Below are positions 22,380 through 33,189 of a stretch of 64,000 bases of DNA, piece by piece. Position 1 is the stretch's first letter. Each line of letters begins with the position of its first letter. The stretch is from Dipteris shenzhenensis (lineage: Eukaryota > Polypodiophyta > Polypodiopsida > Gleicheniales), in the NCBI GenBank assembly GCA_047967505.1, contig CM106541.1; one strand, given 5' to 3'. The position numbers and the translations under genes are program-made. The notes under the pieces were generated by a model. It was not told where the DNA came from. It made no database searches and saw only the letters and a program-made list of their open reading frames with translations.

Positions 22380-22760
22380 GGGGGGGCCTTGGTCTTAAGG
22401 TTGGTGTGAATGGACTTTAAGTCCAACCGAGGGGTTTGAACTAGGTTAATTCTAGTTAGTTTAACTAACCCATTACCCTTACTGTGAGTTACTATAACCT
22501 AGTTTAATCTGACCTAACCTAACTGTGGACCAAACTGATGACAGTTAGATAAACTAACCACAATTAGTTAACCTAACCTAATGATCCAATTAGTCTAACT
22601 AACTAGAAGTTAGACTAACCTAATTGTGAGTAACTAACTTGTAGTTAAACTAACTAGATTGGTACATCTAATCTTACCTAAGTTAGAGCTAACCTAACCT
22701 AGGTGTAAACTAACCTAGCTAGTCCTAGGGTCAAGTTAGGTTAGGTTAGGTTTTTTTTTC
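22380..22760. repeat. Low-complexity AACCTA/TTAGTT-rich stretch
   Basis: About 350 bp built from irregular words such as taacctaac, ctaactaac, ttagttaac and, at the end, ggttaggttaggtt, preceded by a T7G9 run. It is not the plant telomere repeat (TTTAGGG). It ends where the 5'-truncated LTR C begins. Confidence 0.75.
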
Positions 22761-22774
22761 TTTAAATATTATAA

Positions 22775-24046
22775 AGAATAAAACGTGTGTGTAAGTAGCA
22801 GCAAAGCTCCACTTGTACTTGCATAAGGCTAGGAATAATCCCTCTTAGAAGTCCAACTTGCATGTTCTACATGCAAGTTCTACATACGATTCCTACATGC
22901 AACATGCGAGTTCTACATGCAACTCCTACATGTGAGTTCTACATGCAACTCCTACATGCATGTTCTACATGCGAGTTCTACATGCGAGTTCTACATGCAA
23001 CTCCTACATGCAAGTTCTACATGCGAGTCCTACATGCAACTCCTACATGCAACATGCAACTCCTACATGCAACTTGCAACTTCTACATGCAACTTCTATA
23101 TGCAAGTTCTATATGTAGAGAGAGAATGTCTTACAATTCCTACATGCAAAGAGAGAAGCTCTCCAACTTGTATAAATACCCCATAATGGAATGAAGCCCA
23201 CACTCTTTGGGGCATTGTGTTGAGTTCTACTTTGGTATTGCAAGCAATTGTCTCAAGTGTCTATGCTTCCTTGCACTCCACGTCCAAAAGCATGTCCTAA
23301 CATTGCAACTCCTCCTCCCCTCTCCTCCAACCTTGCAACCCATCCTCTCCCTCTCCTCCTCCATCCTCCTCCTCCTCCCTCCTCCTCCCTCCCTCCTCCT
23401 CCTCCTCCTCCTCCTCCCTCCTCCTCTCTCCTCCTCCTCTCTCTTCTTTCCCCCCATGCTCTTATACCTTCTTCCTCTCCCACTCCTACGCTCCCCCTAA
23501 ACCCTTAGTTCCTCAACCCTTAACCTCCATGATCTACAAGGGAGACGAGTTCTTCACCATGTACTCTACCTTGAACGTTGGATCCTCCTTCTAACCTTGG
23601 AACTCCTTTTAAACCTTAGAACCTCCTTCGAAACTCTGGAACCTCTCTCTAAACCTTGGAATCTCCTTCAAACCCTTGAACCTCCTTCTAAATCTTGGAA
23701 TCTCCTTCAAACCCTTGAACCTCCTTCTAAACCTTGAAACCTCCTTCTAAACCTTGGAACCTCCTTCTAACCCTTAAACTCCTCCTAAATCCTACAATCC
23801 CCAATGAAGGCGAAAGCCTTCATTACCTCAACCATGATGATGCATGTTCCTTTCACACATGCATGCACTATGTTTGCTTACCACACTTAAGCCTAAGTCT
23901 CTCACCAGAATATGACTCGAGGTCCTAAGCTACACGTATACTACAAACGACAACCTCAATATTTCTGTAGGTGAAAAAAAGCCTCGAAACCCGGCATACT
24001 GAGAATACTCTGCTCTTCTTGCGACAGCCATGGGAAAGAGCCAACA
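22775..24046 (+). repeat. LTR C of gypsy II family, plus orientation
   Basis: Lacks the first ~40 bp of the LTR, starting at cgtgtgtgtaagtagcagcaaagc. It has the 13-bp minisatellite (22,860-23,115), TATA box (23,171-23,180), leader with (TCC)n (23,350-23,440), 20-bp cctccttctaaaccttggaa-type repeats (23,577-23,790) and the end GGGAAAGAGCCAACA at 24,046. It is inverted relative to LTRs A and B. No primer site follows it; the next bases belong to a gag frame on the minus strand. Confidence 0.88.
22860..23115 (+). repeat. 13-bp minisatellite array in LTR C
   Basis: About 19 units of CTACATGCRASTY with ATGCGAG and ATGCAAC variants. Confidence 0.92.
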
Positions 24047-24326
24047 CACTTGTTGCAATATTAGTGGCAAGAATTCTTTGTAGTAATTCTTGTGTTGGAG
24101 TGAGTAGCATCAACTTTGCTAGCTCAACAGTTTTTGCCTCTTGCACCTCTTGACTATGTACAGAATTATCAGAGAAACTTGTCCCACTAGGGATATAATT
24201 AGGGTCATGAAAGATATCCTCTGGATCATCTATTTGGAAAGCAGCCCCTACTTGAGCTCTATTTCTTCTAAAACATGCAATACTAGTATGGCGAGGTGAT
24301 GTTTCCTCTTTGGAGCTATACGACAT
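24047..24326 (-). pseudogene. Possible gypsy I gag N-terminal part
   Basis: A minus-strand frame starting near 24,326 (MSYSSKEETSPRHTSIACF) runs through an acidic segment (QIDDPEDIFHDPNYIPSGTS) to ELAKLMLLTPTQELLQRILA and meets LTR C at 24,046. It has the look of a gag N-terminus: acidic linker followed by an amphipathic helix. It lies between the right-hand 460-bp LTR and the nest, on the strand of gypsy I, so it is the natural candidate for the missing start of gypsy I gag. That link is inference, since the capsid core between it and 14,968 is absent. Confidence 0.5.
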
Positions 24327-25090
24327 GGGCTAATCGTGGCATGAAAGGGAAGGAGAGAGGTGTGATTATAGTAGCTTATTGGCTAGTTAGAATGCATTGC
24401 TATCAACTAAGCGTTGCATGCTGCTTTCACAGTGAAACTATGATGTCAGTGTTGTGATCTTCTTTGCTGACCTTGATGTATTGTGTTTGTTTTGGTGTCT
24501 TGTTGATTTTGTTGTCCTACATTGCTATTCCAATAGGATTCCGACTATTAGCTATTCTTTGCTTGTTGTTGCTTTTGTCGAGGTCTTTCTTTGTGAGTTG
24601 CGGCTTGAAGCTTTAAGCCTTGCTGGATTGAAATGATTACTCTTACAATTGATGCTTAATGATAACTATATTGAGCCTCATCAAAGATCGCTTTGGCAGA
24701 GTATTGCTTGACAATACGGATGTGCACGTATTGCTGAATTGTCACTGTGAGGTCTTCTTCTACTAGTGTATTCACTAGGCTAGAGTTTCGAGCGACGTGT
24801 GAGTTGCTTAAAGATTTCCTTCCTAGCATTTGAGCATTGCTCAAAGAGTACTGCTTTTCAACACTGGCTACCATATGCAGTTTATAATGTCGGTTGTAAT
24901 CATTGGCACATTTGCCAACTTTGTGCATGTAGGTGTGATCCTACAATGCTGTTGGAAGCTTTGATGTTTTCAGAGTTGTGGATTGTATGTTTCTCTATTG
25001 TTGTATCATGTCATAATCGGCAGTGTCGCTTGTTTTGTTGTGAGTAAAATCAGCAATTTTGAGTAGGAATGCTGATAGGATTTCCAATAG
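24327..25090 (-). other. Gypsy I 5' leader (inferred)
   Basis: Between the gag start and the right-hand LTR. A minus-strand frame at 24,656-24,928 is open but matches nothing. Directly downstream of the LTR (minus strand CTATTGGAAATCCTATCAGC) there is no clear match to the usual plant primer sites, so the leader assignment is tentative. Confidence 0.4.
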
Positions 25091-25545
25091 TGTTTAGAGT
25101 GTCTTCAAACAAGTGAAAAACACAAACACATCTCCACTCTTGACAACAAGGTGCTAGCAGTCCGAGTATAATCAAAAAGTAATCGAACTACAAAGCTATC
25201 ACAAGATGTATACAAAGAATAGAGAGGAAACCTTGCAAAGGTAGTATGTTTCTTGTATATTATGTTTTAGCAGAGAATACATCAACTCAATAACTCTCTT
25301 CAACAGGAGCTGATACAAGGTTTATATAGCCATCCGAGATCAATCCGACTGTTGTAAGCAATAGTAAGCTTCAAAATGTAACAGTCATAGTCCAAAACAT
25401 CATGTGGTGGATCAGGCCACTAAGGAGTGCTGTTAGGGATAGTTAAAAAATGATCCCACTACTTTGTTCTAGTAACTCCCTCTTACCAGAGGTGTATTTA
25501 TCCTATCCCATGGTGTCCATGTGGGTGGAGGATATGCCTTCAACA
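25091..25545 (-). repeat. LTR of gypsy I, right copy (5' LTR on the minus strand)
   Basis: 455 bp homologous over its full length to 6,934-7,393 in the same orientation. It starts TGTTGAAGGCATATCC and ends CTCTAAACA on the minus strand. Differences are point changes and a few small indels. Confidence 0.75.
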
Positions 25546-25799
25546 CTTAATCAATAGTATGGCCACTCATTCATCTCTTCTTGATGTGTCTTAGAACAAG
25601 TTGTCTAGGATGCTCATTAGCCTGTGGGGGTGCTATGTGCCAACAAACATAGATGTGTTGCCACTCATCCAAAGTTTTGCCTCTCAAACTTAATCTTGAC
25701 TACATGGTTGTTGATTTAAAAAGTCATTAGTTTTTGCTCAGTCTACTTTTGCTCCTCCCATAGCCTTTAGTGCCTTTTGTATTAATGTTCATGGTCGCA
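25546..25799. other. No gene recognised
   Basis: Short unassigned spacer between the gypsy I LTR and LTR D. Confidence 0.4.
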
Positions 25800-26646
25800 T
25801 GTTGTTGTCTCTGTGCCAACATGGACTTAGGTAGAACAGAATGTGTGTGTAGAGTAGCAGCAAAGCTCCGCTTGTACTTGCATAAGGCTAGAAATAATCC
25901 CTCTAAGAAATCCAACTTGCATGTTCTACATGCAAGTTCTACATGCGAGTTCTACATGCAACTCCTACATGCAAGTTCTACTTGCAACTCCTACATGCAA
26001 GTTCTACTTGCAACTCCTACATCCAACTCCTACATGTAACTCCTACATGCAACTCCTACATGCAAGTCCTACTTGCAACTCCTATATACAAGTCCTACAT
26101 GCGATTCCTACATGCATGTTCTACATGTGAGTTCTACATGCAACTCCTACATGCAATATGCAACTTGCAACTCCTACATGCAACTTCTATATGCAAGTTT
26201 TACATGTAGAGAGAGAATGTCTTACAATTCCTACATGCAGAGAGAGAAGTTCTCCAGCTTGTATAAATACCCCATAATGGAATGAAGCCCACACTCTTTG
26301 AAGCAATTGTCTCAAGTGTCCATGCTTCCTTGCACTCCATGTCCAAAATCATGTCCTAACCTTACAACTCCTCCTCCCCTCTCCTGCAACCTTGCAACCC
26401 ATCCTCTCCCTCTCCTCCTCCCTCCTCCTTCTCCTTTCTCCTCCTCCCTCCTCCTCCTCCCTCCTCCTCCTCCTCCTCCTCCTCCTCCTCCTCCTCCTCC
26501 TCCTCCTCCCTCCTCCTCCTTCTCCTCCTCCTCCTCCTCCTCCTCCCTCCTCTCTCTTCTTTCCCCCATGCTCTTACACCTTCTTCCTCTCCCACTCCTA
26601 TGCTCCCCCTAAACCCTTAGTTCCTCAACCCTTAACCTCCATGATC
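25800..26646 (+). repeat. LTR D of gypsy II family, 3'-truncated
   Basis: Begins TGTTGTTGTCTCTGTGCCAA, continues acttaggtagaacagaatgtgtgtg, minisatellite (25,915-26,205), TATA box (26,262-26,271), leader lacking about 40 bp present in the other copies, and a (TCC)n tract (26,410-26,550). It stops at cttaacctccatgatct. The U5 end is missing, so this is a truncated solo LTR outside the nest. Confidence 0.85.
25915..26205 (+). repeat. 13-bp minisatellite array in LTR D
   Basis: About 22 units, including local variants (cttgcaactc, catccaactc) not seen in the other arrays. Confidence 0.9.
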
Positions 26647-26649
26647 TAT

Positions 26650-26735
26650 GATTCTAGGATTCATCTACTTGGAGTTAGTGGGCCCTTGGTTTTCTAGGAT
26701 TCATCTACTTGGAGGTAGTGGGCCATTTGCTTTTC
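26650..26735. repeat. ~40-bp tandem duplication
   Basis: ctaggattcatctacttgga followed by g(t/g)tagtgggcc occurs twice, starting at about 26,653 and 26,694. Confidence 0.9.
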
Positions 26736-27120
26736 TTTCCCTTTTGCTTTGAAGGTTGGTTTGATGCCATTTGATTTGAGGGTGGAGAGCTAGAGCTTTT
26801 GGGTGCAGGTCTAGGGGTTGTGGAGACAAGGGAGGCTAGCTACTCAAACCTTGAATGGGCAAAGTGAGCTCAACTTCCTAGGAGGGTTTATATACGAGGG
26901 CATTTAGAGTCCCCCCCTCCCTAATGGTCTATCAACTACTAGTTCACCACATCTCCTTTCCATAGGTCCTACCACATGGGATCATGGTCATTTAAGACTA
27001 TACCTTTTTAGGAGCTCCTGATTGATTTTTGTGCTTCCCCTCATCATGATCCCACCAAATTTTCCCATTACTATAGATTTGCATGATCCCACTTAAGTGC
27101 CCCATTACTGTAGCTTTGGC
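26736..27120. other. No gene recognised
   Basis: Unassigned spacer. A patch around 26,920-27,120 repeats the phrase cccattactgtag / cccattactatag. Confidence 0.4.
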
Positions 27121-27640
27121 TTTTATGGTTTGCCCTCTAAGAAAGGATAAGTTTTTCGTTGGAACGGAATACAACATCTTTTTTTAATATGAATATACAC
27201 TTTTTTTTTTTGATATGAATATCCTTTTTTTGATAAGAATATCCATGGATTTTTTTTGCTTAAAAGAAAAGCCCCATAAACTTGATTCAATGTGCAATGG
27301 TTCTTTGGGATGGGTGCCCAAGTGGCCACTTTGAATGGACCATTGAAATCTAGTGCCCATTTTGGGAATGTTCCCAAAGACAGGTTGATCTCATGGCATT
27401 TGGTCTTGAAAGGTTGGCTTTTAGATTCATGGATAAGCATCATGATTTTTGTAGTATTTTGCAACATCTGCATATATGGTGCTCCACCATAATCCATCAC
27501 TTAGGATGTTTTATGCCATGACTTTAGTGAGGAAATGACCATGAATTATTGCTTGATGGGCTTCATCCATGGACGATTGCTCTTTAATATAGAAAGACAC
27601 ACCATCAAAGGACCATGCCCCCCCCCTTTGTAGTACTTGT
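27121..27640 (-). pseudogene. Gypsy III integrase remnant
   Basis: A decayed minus-strand integrase: a zinc-domain region (EAHQAIIHGHF, then LWWSTIYADVAKYY in an alternate frame) followed by FPKWALDFNGPF, the start of the catalytic core. The tract then turns into A/T-rich, Lys-rich sequence. Several frame changes and stops. Confidence 0.75.
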
Positions 27641-27936
27641 GGCCATCGATTAGCAGATACTTCTAGGATTCAAGGGAAAACCTTCACCATTTTTCCTTGC
27701 TAGCCTCTTCTTTGTAAGATGTGTTGTTGAGAGATATTGCATGATCTCTTCATGCTTGTCTTCATAACACATCATCAGAGAGACTCCAGTCCCTTTGGTT
27801 GGAAATTGTATCTTTGTTGTTAATTAAGTAATTGGATCCACAATGGACAAAACAAGTTTGTGGATGATCTTGAAGTTGAATTCTTGAGGCAATAGCATCT
27901 ACCAAATTAATTGTGGCTTCATGATCTTTTGGTTGA

Positions 27937-28191
27937 TCAAGTAGAGTAATGACTAATGACTAATGATCCATGTATAAGACAAATGGGTTGTTGATTATAT
28001 AGTGTCAAAGATTTTGGATACTCTACACCATCCCAAGGCTTCTCATTCAATCTCATTGAGTAGTTCATCTCCGTCAATGACAACATTTTGCTCACATAGT
28101 AGATCAAGAAATCCAAATTTCCTTCATGTTGAGCCAAGGTCCTAATCACCATCCCAAATGCATCCGCATGAACATGGAGATAAATTTCCAA
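27937..28191 (-). pseudogene. Gypsy III RNase H remnant
   Basis: The minus strand gives EIYLHVHADAFGMVIRTLAQ, LDFLIYYVSKMLSLTEMNYS and a decayed YNQQPICLIHGSLVISH. The order and spacing fit Ty3/gypsy RNase H, with active-site residues partly lost (DAS to HAD). Confidence 0.82.
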
Positions 28192-28720
28192 TTTGGAATT
28201 GGGACGATCATGGCATTTATGCTAACTCTCACACTCCATTCAAACTTGGTATCTTCCCTTGCTATAACTAATGGAGTGGTTTGGCTACTCCTAGAACTTT
28301 TTGATGCAGTGTTTGTAGAAGCTAAGGAAAGTCATGGATGAGAGTACTTGCTTGACTTTGTTTGGATCCATCTTTTGGATGGACAACATTATGCCCCTGA
28401 TGGAAATTATGTGACCCACAACACCTAAGGACACACCAAGTATACACACTTGTATGGATTGAGGGAAATTTGTGTCTCTCTACATTTTTTGAACATCTTT
28501 TGAAAACCTTCCAAGTGTGTTTGCTTCATTTTGTAGATTGAGAACTTGTCCAAGGATATCATGAGAAATTTGTTGATATACTCCAAGAAGGTTTCCACCA
28601 TGAAGTGCTAAAGCATGGCCGATGCATTCTTAATCTGAATGGTATTACTTTTCTTGAGTAAGGCCCCCATCCAATGATGAGTGTGGTCTTATCTTAACCT
28701 TTCTTGGCTAGTTTTATCTG
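28192..28720 (-). pseudogene. Gypsy III reverse transcriptase remnant
   Basis: In shifting frames the minus strand shows FLEYINKFLMISLDKFSIYK (the YLDDF region, badly altered), then MKQTHLEGFQKMFKKCRETQ and ISLNPYKCVYLV, and in another frame LGVVGHIISIRGI. The motif series is that of Ty3/gypsy RT palm and thumb. Only the C-terminal half is left. Confidence 0.75.
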
Positions 28721-31040
28721 TTTATAGTTTCTTCTTTGTTCATGATGTCATCCACTTCATATAGTTCCTTGTTTCTGCGTAATGCTACCCATGTCATATA
28801 CAATAGTGTTCCTAGCCTTGCCATACCCTAGCCCTGCCATAGAATACTTTAAGTAGGGGTAATGCTAAGATTCTTGCTTAGCATTTCCCTGATTCTTCTT
28901 TTGCTAACTTTCCCTTTTTCTTGGCCTTGTTTATTGGTGGGGGTTTCTTTTCGAGGAGTGCTTGTCATTTCCCTTTTTCCCAATCAGCATCCTAGGCTAT
29001 TGACATTGGAGGGAGCTACCAATCCTATCAACACATTGGAAGGGTTTCTTGAAGAGTGATTCACCTTGAGTTTCTCAGAGTTAGCTTGAGCTTAGAAGGT
29101 AGTGAAGCACTCCTTCTTCATGCTTGTTGTTTGGTGGTGCCTCCTTTTTAGCCCTACAAAGGGTCTTAGGGATGGGTGGTTTTTTGGGTGGTTGGGTTAC
29201 GAATGTGGGTTTTAGCATGTAGGTGGTCAATTTGACTAGGTTAGTGGGACTAGGTAGGTTAGGTCATGGTTAGTTATGTAATTAGTGCATACCCTAGGGG
29301 TTAGGTTAAGGTTAACGATGTGGTTAAGGTTGTGTTTTAGATTTAGGGATGGTTTTTGTTTTGATTGTCATTGTGGGTGCTTCACTTTCATGCTTCTAGT
29401 TGGAGGCGGTGCCTCTGTTGGTGATTTCGACTAGAGGCAATGGTTCTAGTGAACATGGTTCACCTTGATAAGGATTTCATCATGCATGACATTGAGATTA
29501 GAGGCATCAGAGTTGGTGCATTTGGCAAGGAAGATGGTGGCTTGCTTCTTGAGGGAGCTGAGGGTTTTGCAGCTGGCCTCTTACCAATATTGCGCTGCAA
29601 GACGATCGGTTGCATTTTTTGTTGGTTGCTTGAGTCTTGTGTCTCAAGTTCTCCGACTATTGAAATGGTTCTTGTCTTTATTACTGTGCACAACTGCCCA
29701 AGGAAACTGGACATGTAGCATGCTATTGTTGCATGTTAGTTTTGAAGGGCAAAGTAAAGGGGCCTTCCAGCCATGCTGTCGTGTGTTGTGTGGAGCATCA
29801 ATGAAGTCAGTTTGAAGCTTCGAGGGACTAAAGTCGGTCAAGGAACCTCGTTGAACTCTTAAGGCATATGTTATTCTTGTATTTTAGTCATCAGATTTCA
29901 TCTATAAAATGGCCTGTGATTGCAGTGTAATGCTATCTCTGTCAAGATACTTAGTATCTATATTCCTCTGTATATGTAGCCAAAGATTTGAGCTGCTTGT
30001 GCTGTTGTGGTTTTGTCTACAACCAATTGAAAGATTGTGAGTTTAAATGGAAGCTATTGGTTCTTGAAGTACAAAAGAAGTTGTAGCATTCTAATGGGAA
30101 GTGCTTGTGAAATGGAGATGGCTGAGTGTGTAGAAGGTAATTCGGTCTTTTGTTATCTATTCTTCTATATCAATTACATTTGACATTTTAGAGGAAGAGG
30201 CCAGTCTTTTGGGTTCGTAATCTCTTAAATCCCATTTTCTTTACGTCATCTCCCCTTTCTTTTGAAATAGATAGATGAGGGGCATGGCTTTGTCCCATTT
30301 GTCTTTCGGTGTCTTGTATTGGAGGATAATTCTAGAAGTTGTATCCTTGTCCAAGTTGTGTAGTTGCAGATATGAGTTGTATCCTTGTCCAAGTCATCCG
30401 GTTGTTGTAGGCATGTTGCATGTCCTGTGGCTATTTTGTGTACGATGTCACACTTGCAGTAATGCAAGAATATATCTCTGTTTGTTTGTCGTCTGGTTGT
30501 AGGTAGATTTTAGAAGCAATTTCTAACGCATATTTTTTAAACCTGCCTTTGAGTTGTGAAAATATATAGGAAGTGTGTGTGATTTGTGGTGGCGTTGTTA
30601 ATATATAACTCCTATTATAGACTGGGATCTATTTTTAGATAAACCTATGTTCATTTGTTGGACTTGTAAGAGGCTTAGGGATCGATGTTTTTGGTGTAGT
30701 CGGCTTACGAAAATGTTTTTTGCTATGTGAATGCTTAATGTGACTAGATTATTGTTATTAGAGCGGTCTCCTGCAGTTTGCATTTCAAATTTTCATAGTG
30801 CCATAATAGTGTCTACAAGGCCAAAACCTACTAGCAGGCAGTATGCAATAACCAAAATTTTGCTTTTTTTAAAAAAAATTTGTTCTTTTTTTGCGTAAAT
30901 GTAAAGCGTGGTCTATCTTTCTGTTTGTTCATAATGTGCTTGTGTTGTGATATCATACAAAATGTACTTTGTGATTTGTTATTGTGCAGTTGTTTGTGCT
31001 TGTTTGTATTAATACGGCTATGTCTTCCCAGATCTTTAGA
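28721..31040. other. No gene recognised
   Basis: Over 2 kb without a recognisable domain. A short GGTTAGGTTA-like patch lies at about 29,230-29,330. Frames open for 60-115 codons on both strands around 29,440-29,840 overlap each other and have no motif. A duplicated phrase (attgtctat-gaaggcc-acattttt) lies at 31,043-31,100. Confidence 0.45.
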
Positions 31041-32776
31041 AGACATTGTCTATGGAAGGCCCCACATTTTTAAAGACATTGTCTATTGAAGGCCACACTT
31101 TTTCCAACATAAAATAAATTTAAAGAGAACACTCTATAATGTTGCCTTTAGGCAAAAACATTTGTACTTTGTAAAAGATTATTCAATTAATTTATTAAGC
31201 ATTTACATTTTCTTAAGAGTTATTTTCTATGAGAACCTTTTTAAATATATTTTGCTAAGTCAGATTCTTCTCATGTTAAATATTGTAGATTTTTACTTTG
31301 TATTTAGTTGTAATTTAAGAAAGAGCATCCATCATGAATATATTTAAATTTCTTGAGAATTAGTGGAATTTATAGCCAAAGTATAGCTTCAAATATTTTA
31401 GTAATGGTGATATATTTTTTATACTTTGCAAGAAACAATAGCAATGATTTGTAGTAGAGATTTTTCCCATTAAGGCAAAGATACCATTACCTTATGAATT
31501 ATTTGTAAGTTTTAATAAATTTTAGAGACCATTTGACTCTAATAGAAAGAACAAGTAGTTAATATGAGTTTGTACATATAATTACTTAATGTAATTTTTA
31601 TAAAGTATTTCGTGCTAGTTATAATTTAGTTTTAAATTGTGCGCAATCTCATTATAGAATTTGGTCTTGTGTTTTAAAGCATGAATATGTTTTAAGTATT
31701 GATATATGCAATTTAATATTTGAACCAGTAGCTAATATGAATTTGTACATATAATTGTAAACTATAATTTTTATAAAGCATTTCACAATAGCTATAATTT
31801 AGTTGTAAATTGTGCACAATTTCATTATAGAATTTATAGTTGTGGTTTTTTTAGCATAAATATGTTTAAGAATTAATATATACAATTTAATATTTGAACT
31901 TCAATAAAATATGTAGACAAAGTATATAAACATGATTATATTAATTAATTTTGCAATGCCTAAATAGTTCATTTAATATTTAAACTTCGATGACACTTGA
32001 AGCCAAAGTATATAAATATGATTATATTAATTAGTTTTGTAATAGCAACAATAATTTATTCTTGCAATTTTTAATAAATGTTATGATCTTGTTTTTTTTA
32101 TGGCTTTTTTTAAAATATTTGCAGCAAGTAGGCACTATTGCACATGTCTGTACCCTCTATATTCGCCTACAAGTATTAGTCTTATCAAAAGATGTCTAAA
32201 ATTATCAAGTGAAAAATCATAATAAATTTGAGAATGTTAATTGCGAATTACTTATAGATTTTATGTAATATTTAATTGTGGGAATTCCTGTTGGGATTTT
32301 TTGTCTTTAAAATAAATTATAAGCTTTTACAAACTATCTACTTCTCTAGTGTAGAAAGAATTGAGGAGAAAAAACTTCTATTATAACTTTGTCTTGCTTA
32401 AAAGGATTTTAACATGACATGTAGGAGTCATATAGAAAATCATTGATACTAATGAATGTTCAAAATCAAAGTTGCCTACAGACATAAAGAAGCTAAAGCG
32501 TAAAAAAAGAGGAGAAAAGATTGTAATGAAACCTTGGTAGTATGAAAATGCTAGAGCTTTAGGATTTTCTGAGTTTATAAGCACATGTATGCATCTATAT
32601 AGTCAAGAGTAGTTTATACATAGATGAGCCTTTTTTCTCGTAGTTGTTTTACGAACAATATGGTATGAATGTATCTTTGATAATTTATATAAACAAAGGC
32701 TTTTACTTTGTAATGAATTATGTGTAATAGATGAGATTTAAGAATATGCAGATCGATTAGATATTGTGAATTTACA
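31041..32776. other. AT-rich 5' flank of the Helentron-like element
   Basis: Composition drops abruptly to strongly AT-rich near 30,850-31,100. No coding frame of note. It holds the tandem repeats listed separately. I could not find the transposon's 5' terminus. Confidence 0.5.
31553..31900. repeat. ~172-bp tandem duplication in AT-rich DNA
   Basis: agta-g(t/c)taatatga-tttgtacatataatta begins at 31,553 and 31,725. Both units share tttttataaag, attatagaattt and end atatacaatttaatatttgaac. Two further ~85-bp related pieces (caaagtatataaayatgatt atattaattar) follow at about 31,915 and 31,998. Confidence 0.85.
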
Positions 32777-33109
32777 ATGTACAAAGTATTTTATATGCCA
32801 ACTACATTAGGATTGAGATGTGTAGTTTTTGAATTGAACCAACGTATTGAAGTTATGAAAAACGTGAATATTTCAGATTCAAGTAGGTACTACACTAAGA
32901 ACGATGCAATAGTGCTTGTTGAATCTGATGGAGAATCATCAAATTTTGTAGTCATCACTGTCGACAAAAGCTTTATGAAAAGAATGTATGATGAGATAGA
33001 TTGTAGAGAAGAGAAACGAGTCAAGTTAGAATCTCCACAAGAGGATAGACCTTACCATACTTTAACTATAGAGTGTTCAGATGATTTAAGCATTGAAAGC
33101 GATGGTTAA
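32777..33109 (+). CDS. Unknown acidic protein fragment upstream of Helentron
   Basis: A 110-codon plus-strand frame beginning MYKVFYMPTTLGLRCVVFEL and ending in an acidic Ser/Asp-rich tail (IECSDDLSIESDG). It includes VVITVDKSFMKRMYDEID. Residue use is protein-like in AT-rich DNA. It is not recognised. It is followed, in other frames, by OB-fold-like pieces (next entry) and may be one exon or fragment of the same protein. Confidence 0.4.
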   Translation: MYKVFYMPTTLGLRCVVFELNQRIEVMKNVNISDSSRYYTKNDAIVLVESDGESSNFVVITVDKSFMKRMYDEIDCREEKRVKLESPQEDRPYHTLTIECSDDLSIESDG

Positions 33110-33189
33110 AATGTAGAAGACCTTATCACGGTAACTTTGTCATTACAATCGTTTAGATTATTAATCACAGTAAATTTTTTACTACAAGC

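Noticed and set aside
22690-22760. Telomere-like GGTTAGGTTAGGTT / AACCTAACC motif
   Set aside because: Irregular, short and not the plant TTTAGGG type; better explained as a low-complexity tract.
6934-25545. A clean 5-bp target duplication around gypsy I
   Set aside because: Bases outside the two LTRs (aaagg and cttaa) do not match, so a TSD is not claimed.
29440-29841. Overlapping open frames of 65-116 codons on both strands
   Set aside because: No motif on either strand; mutually overlapping open frames are more likely chance.
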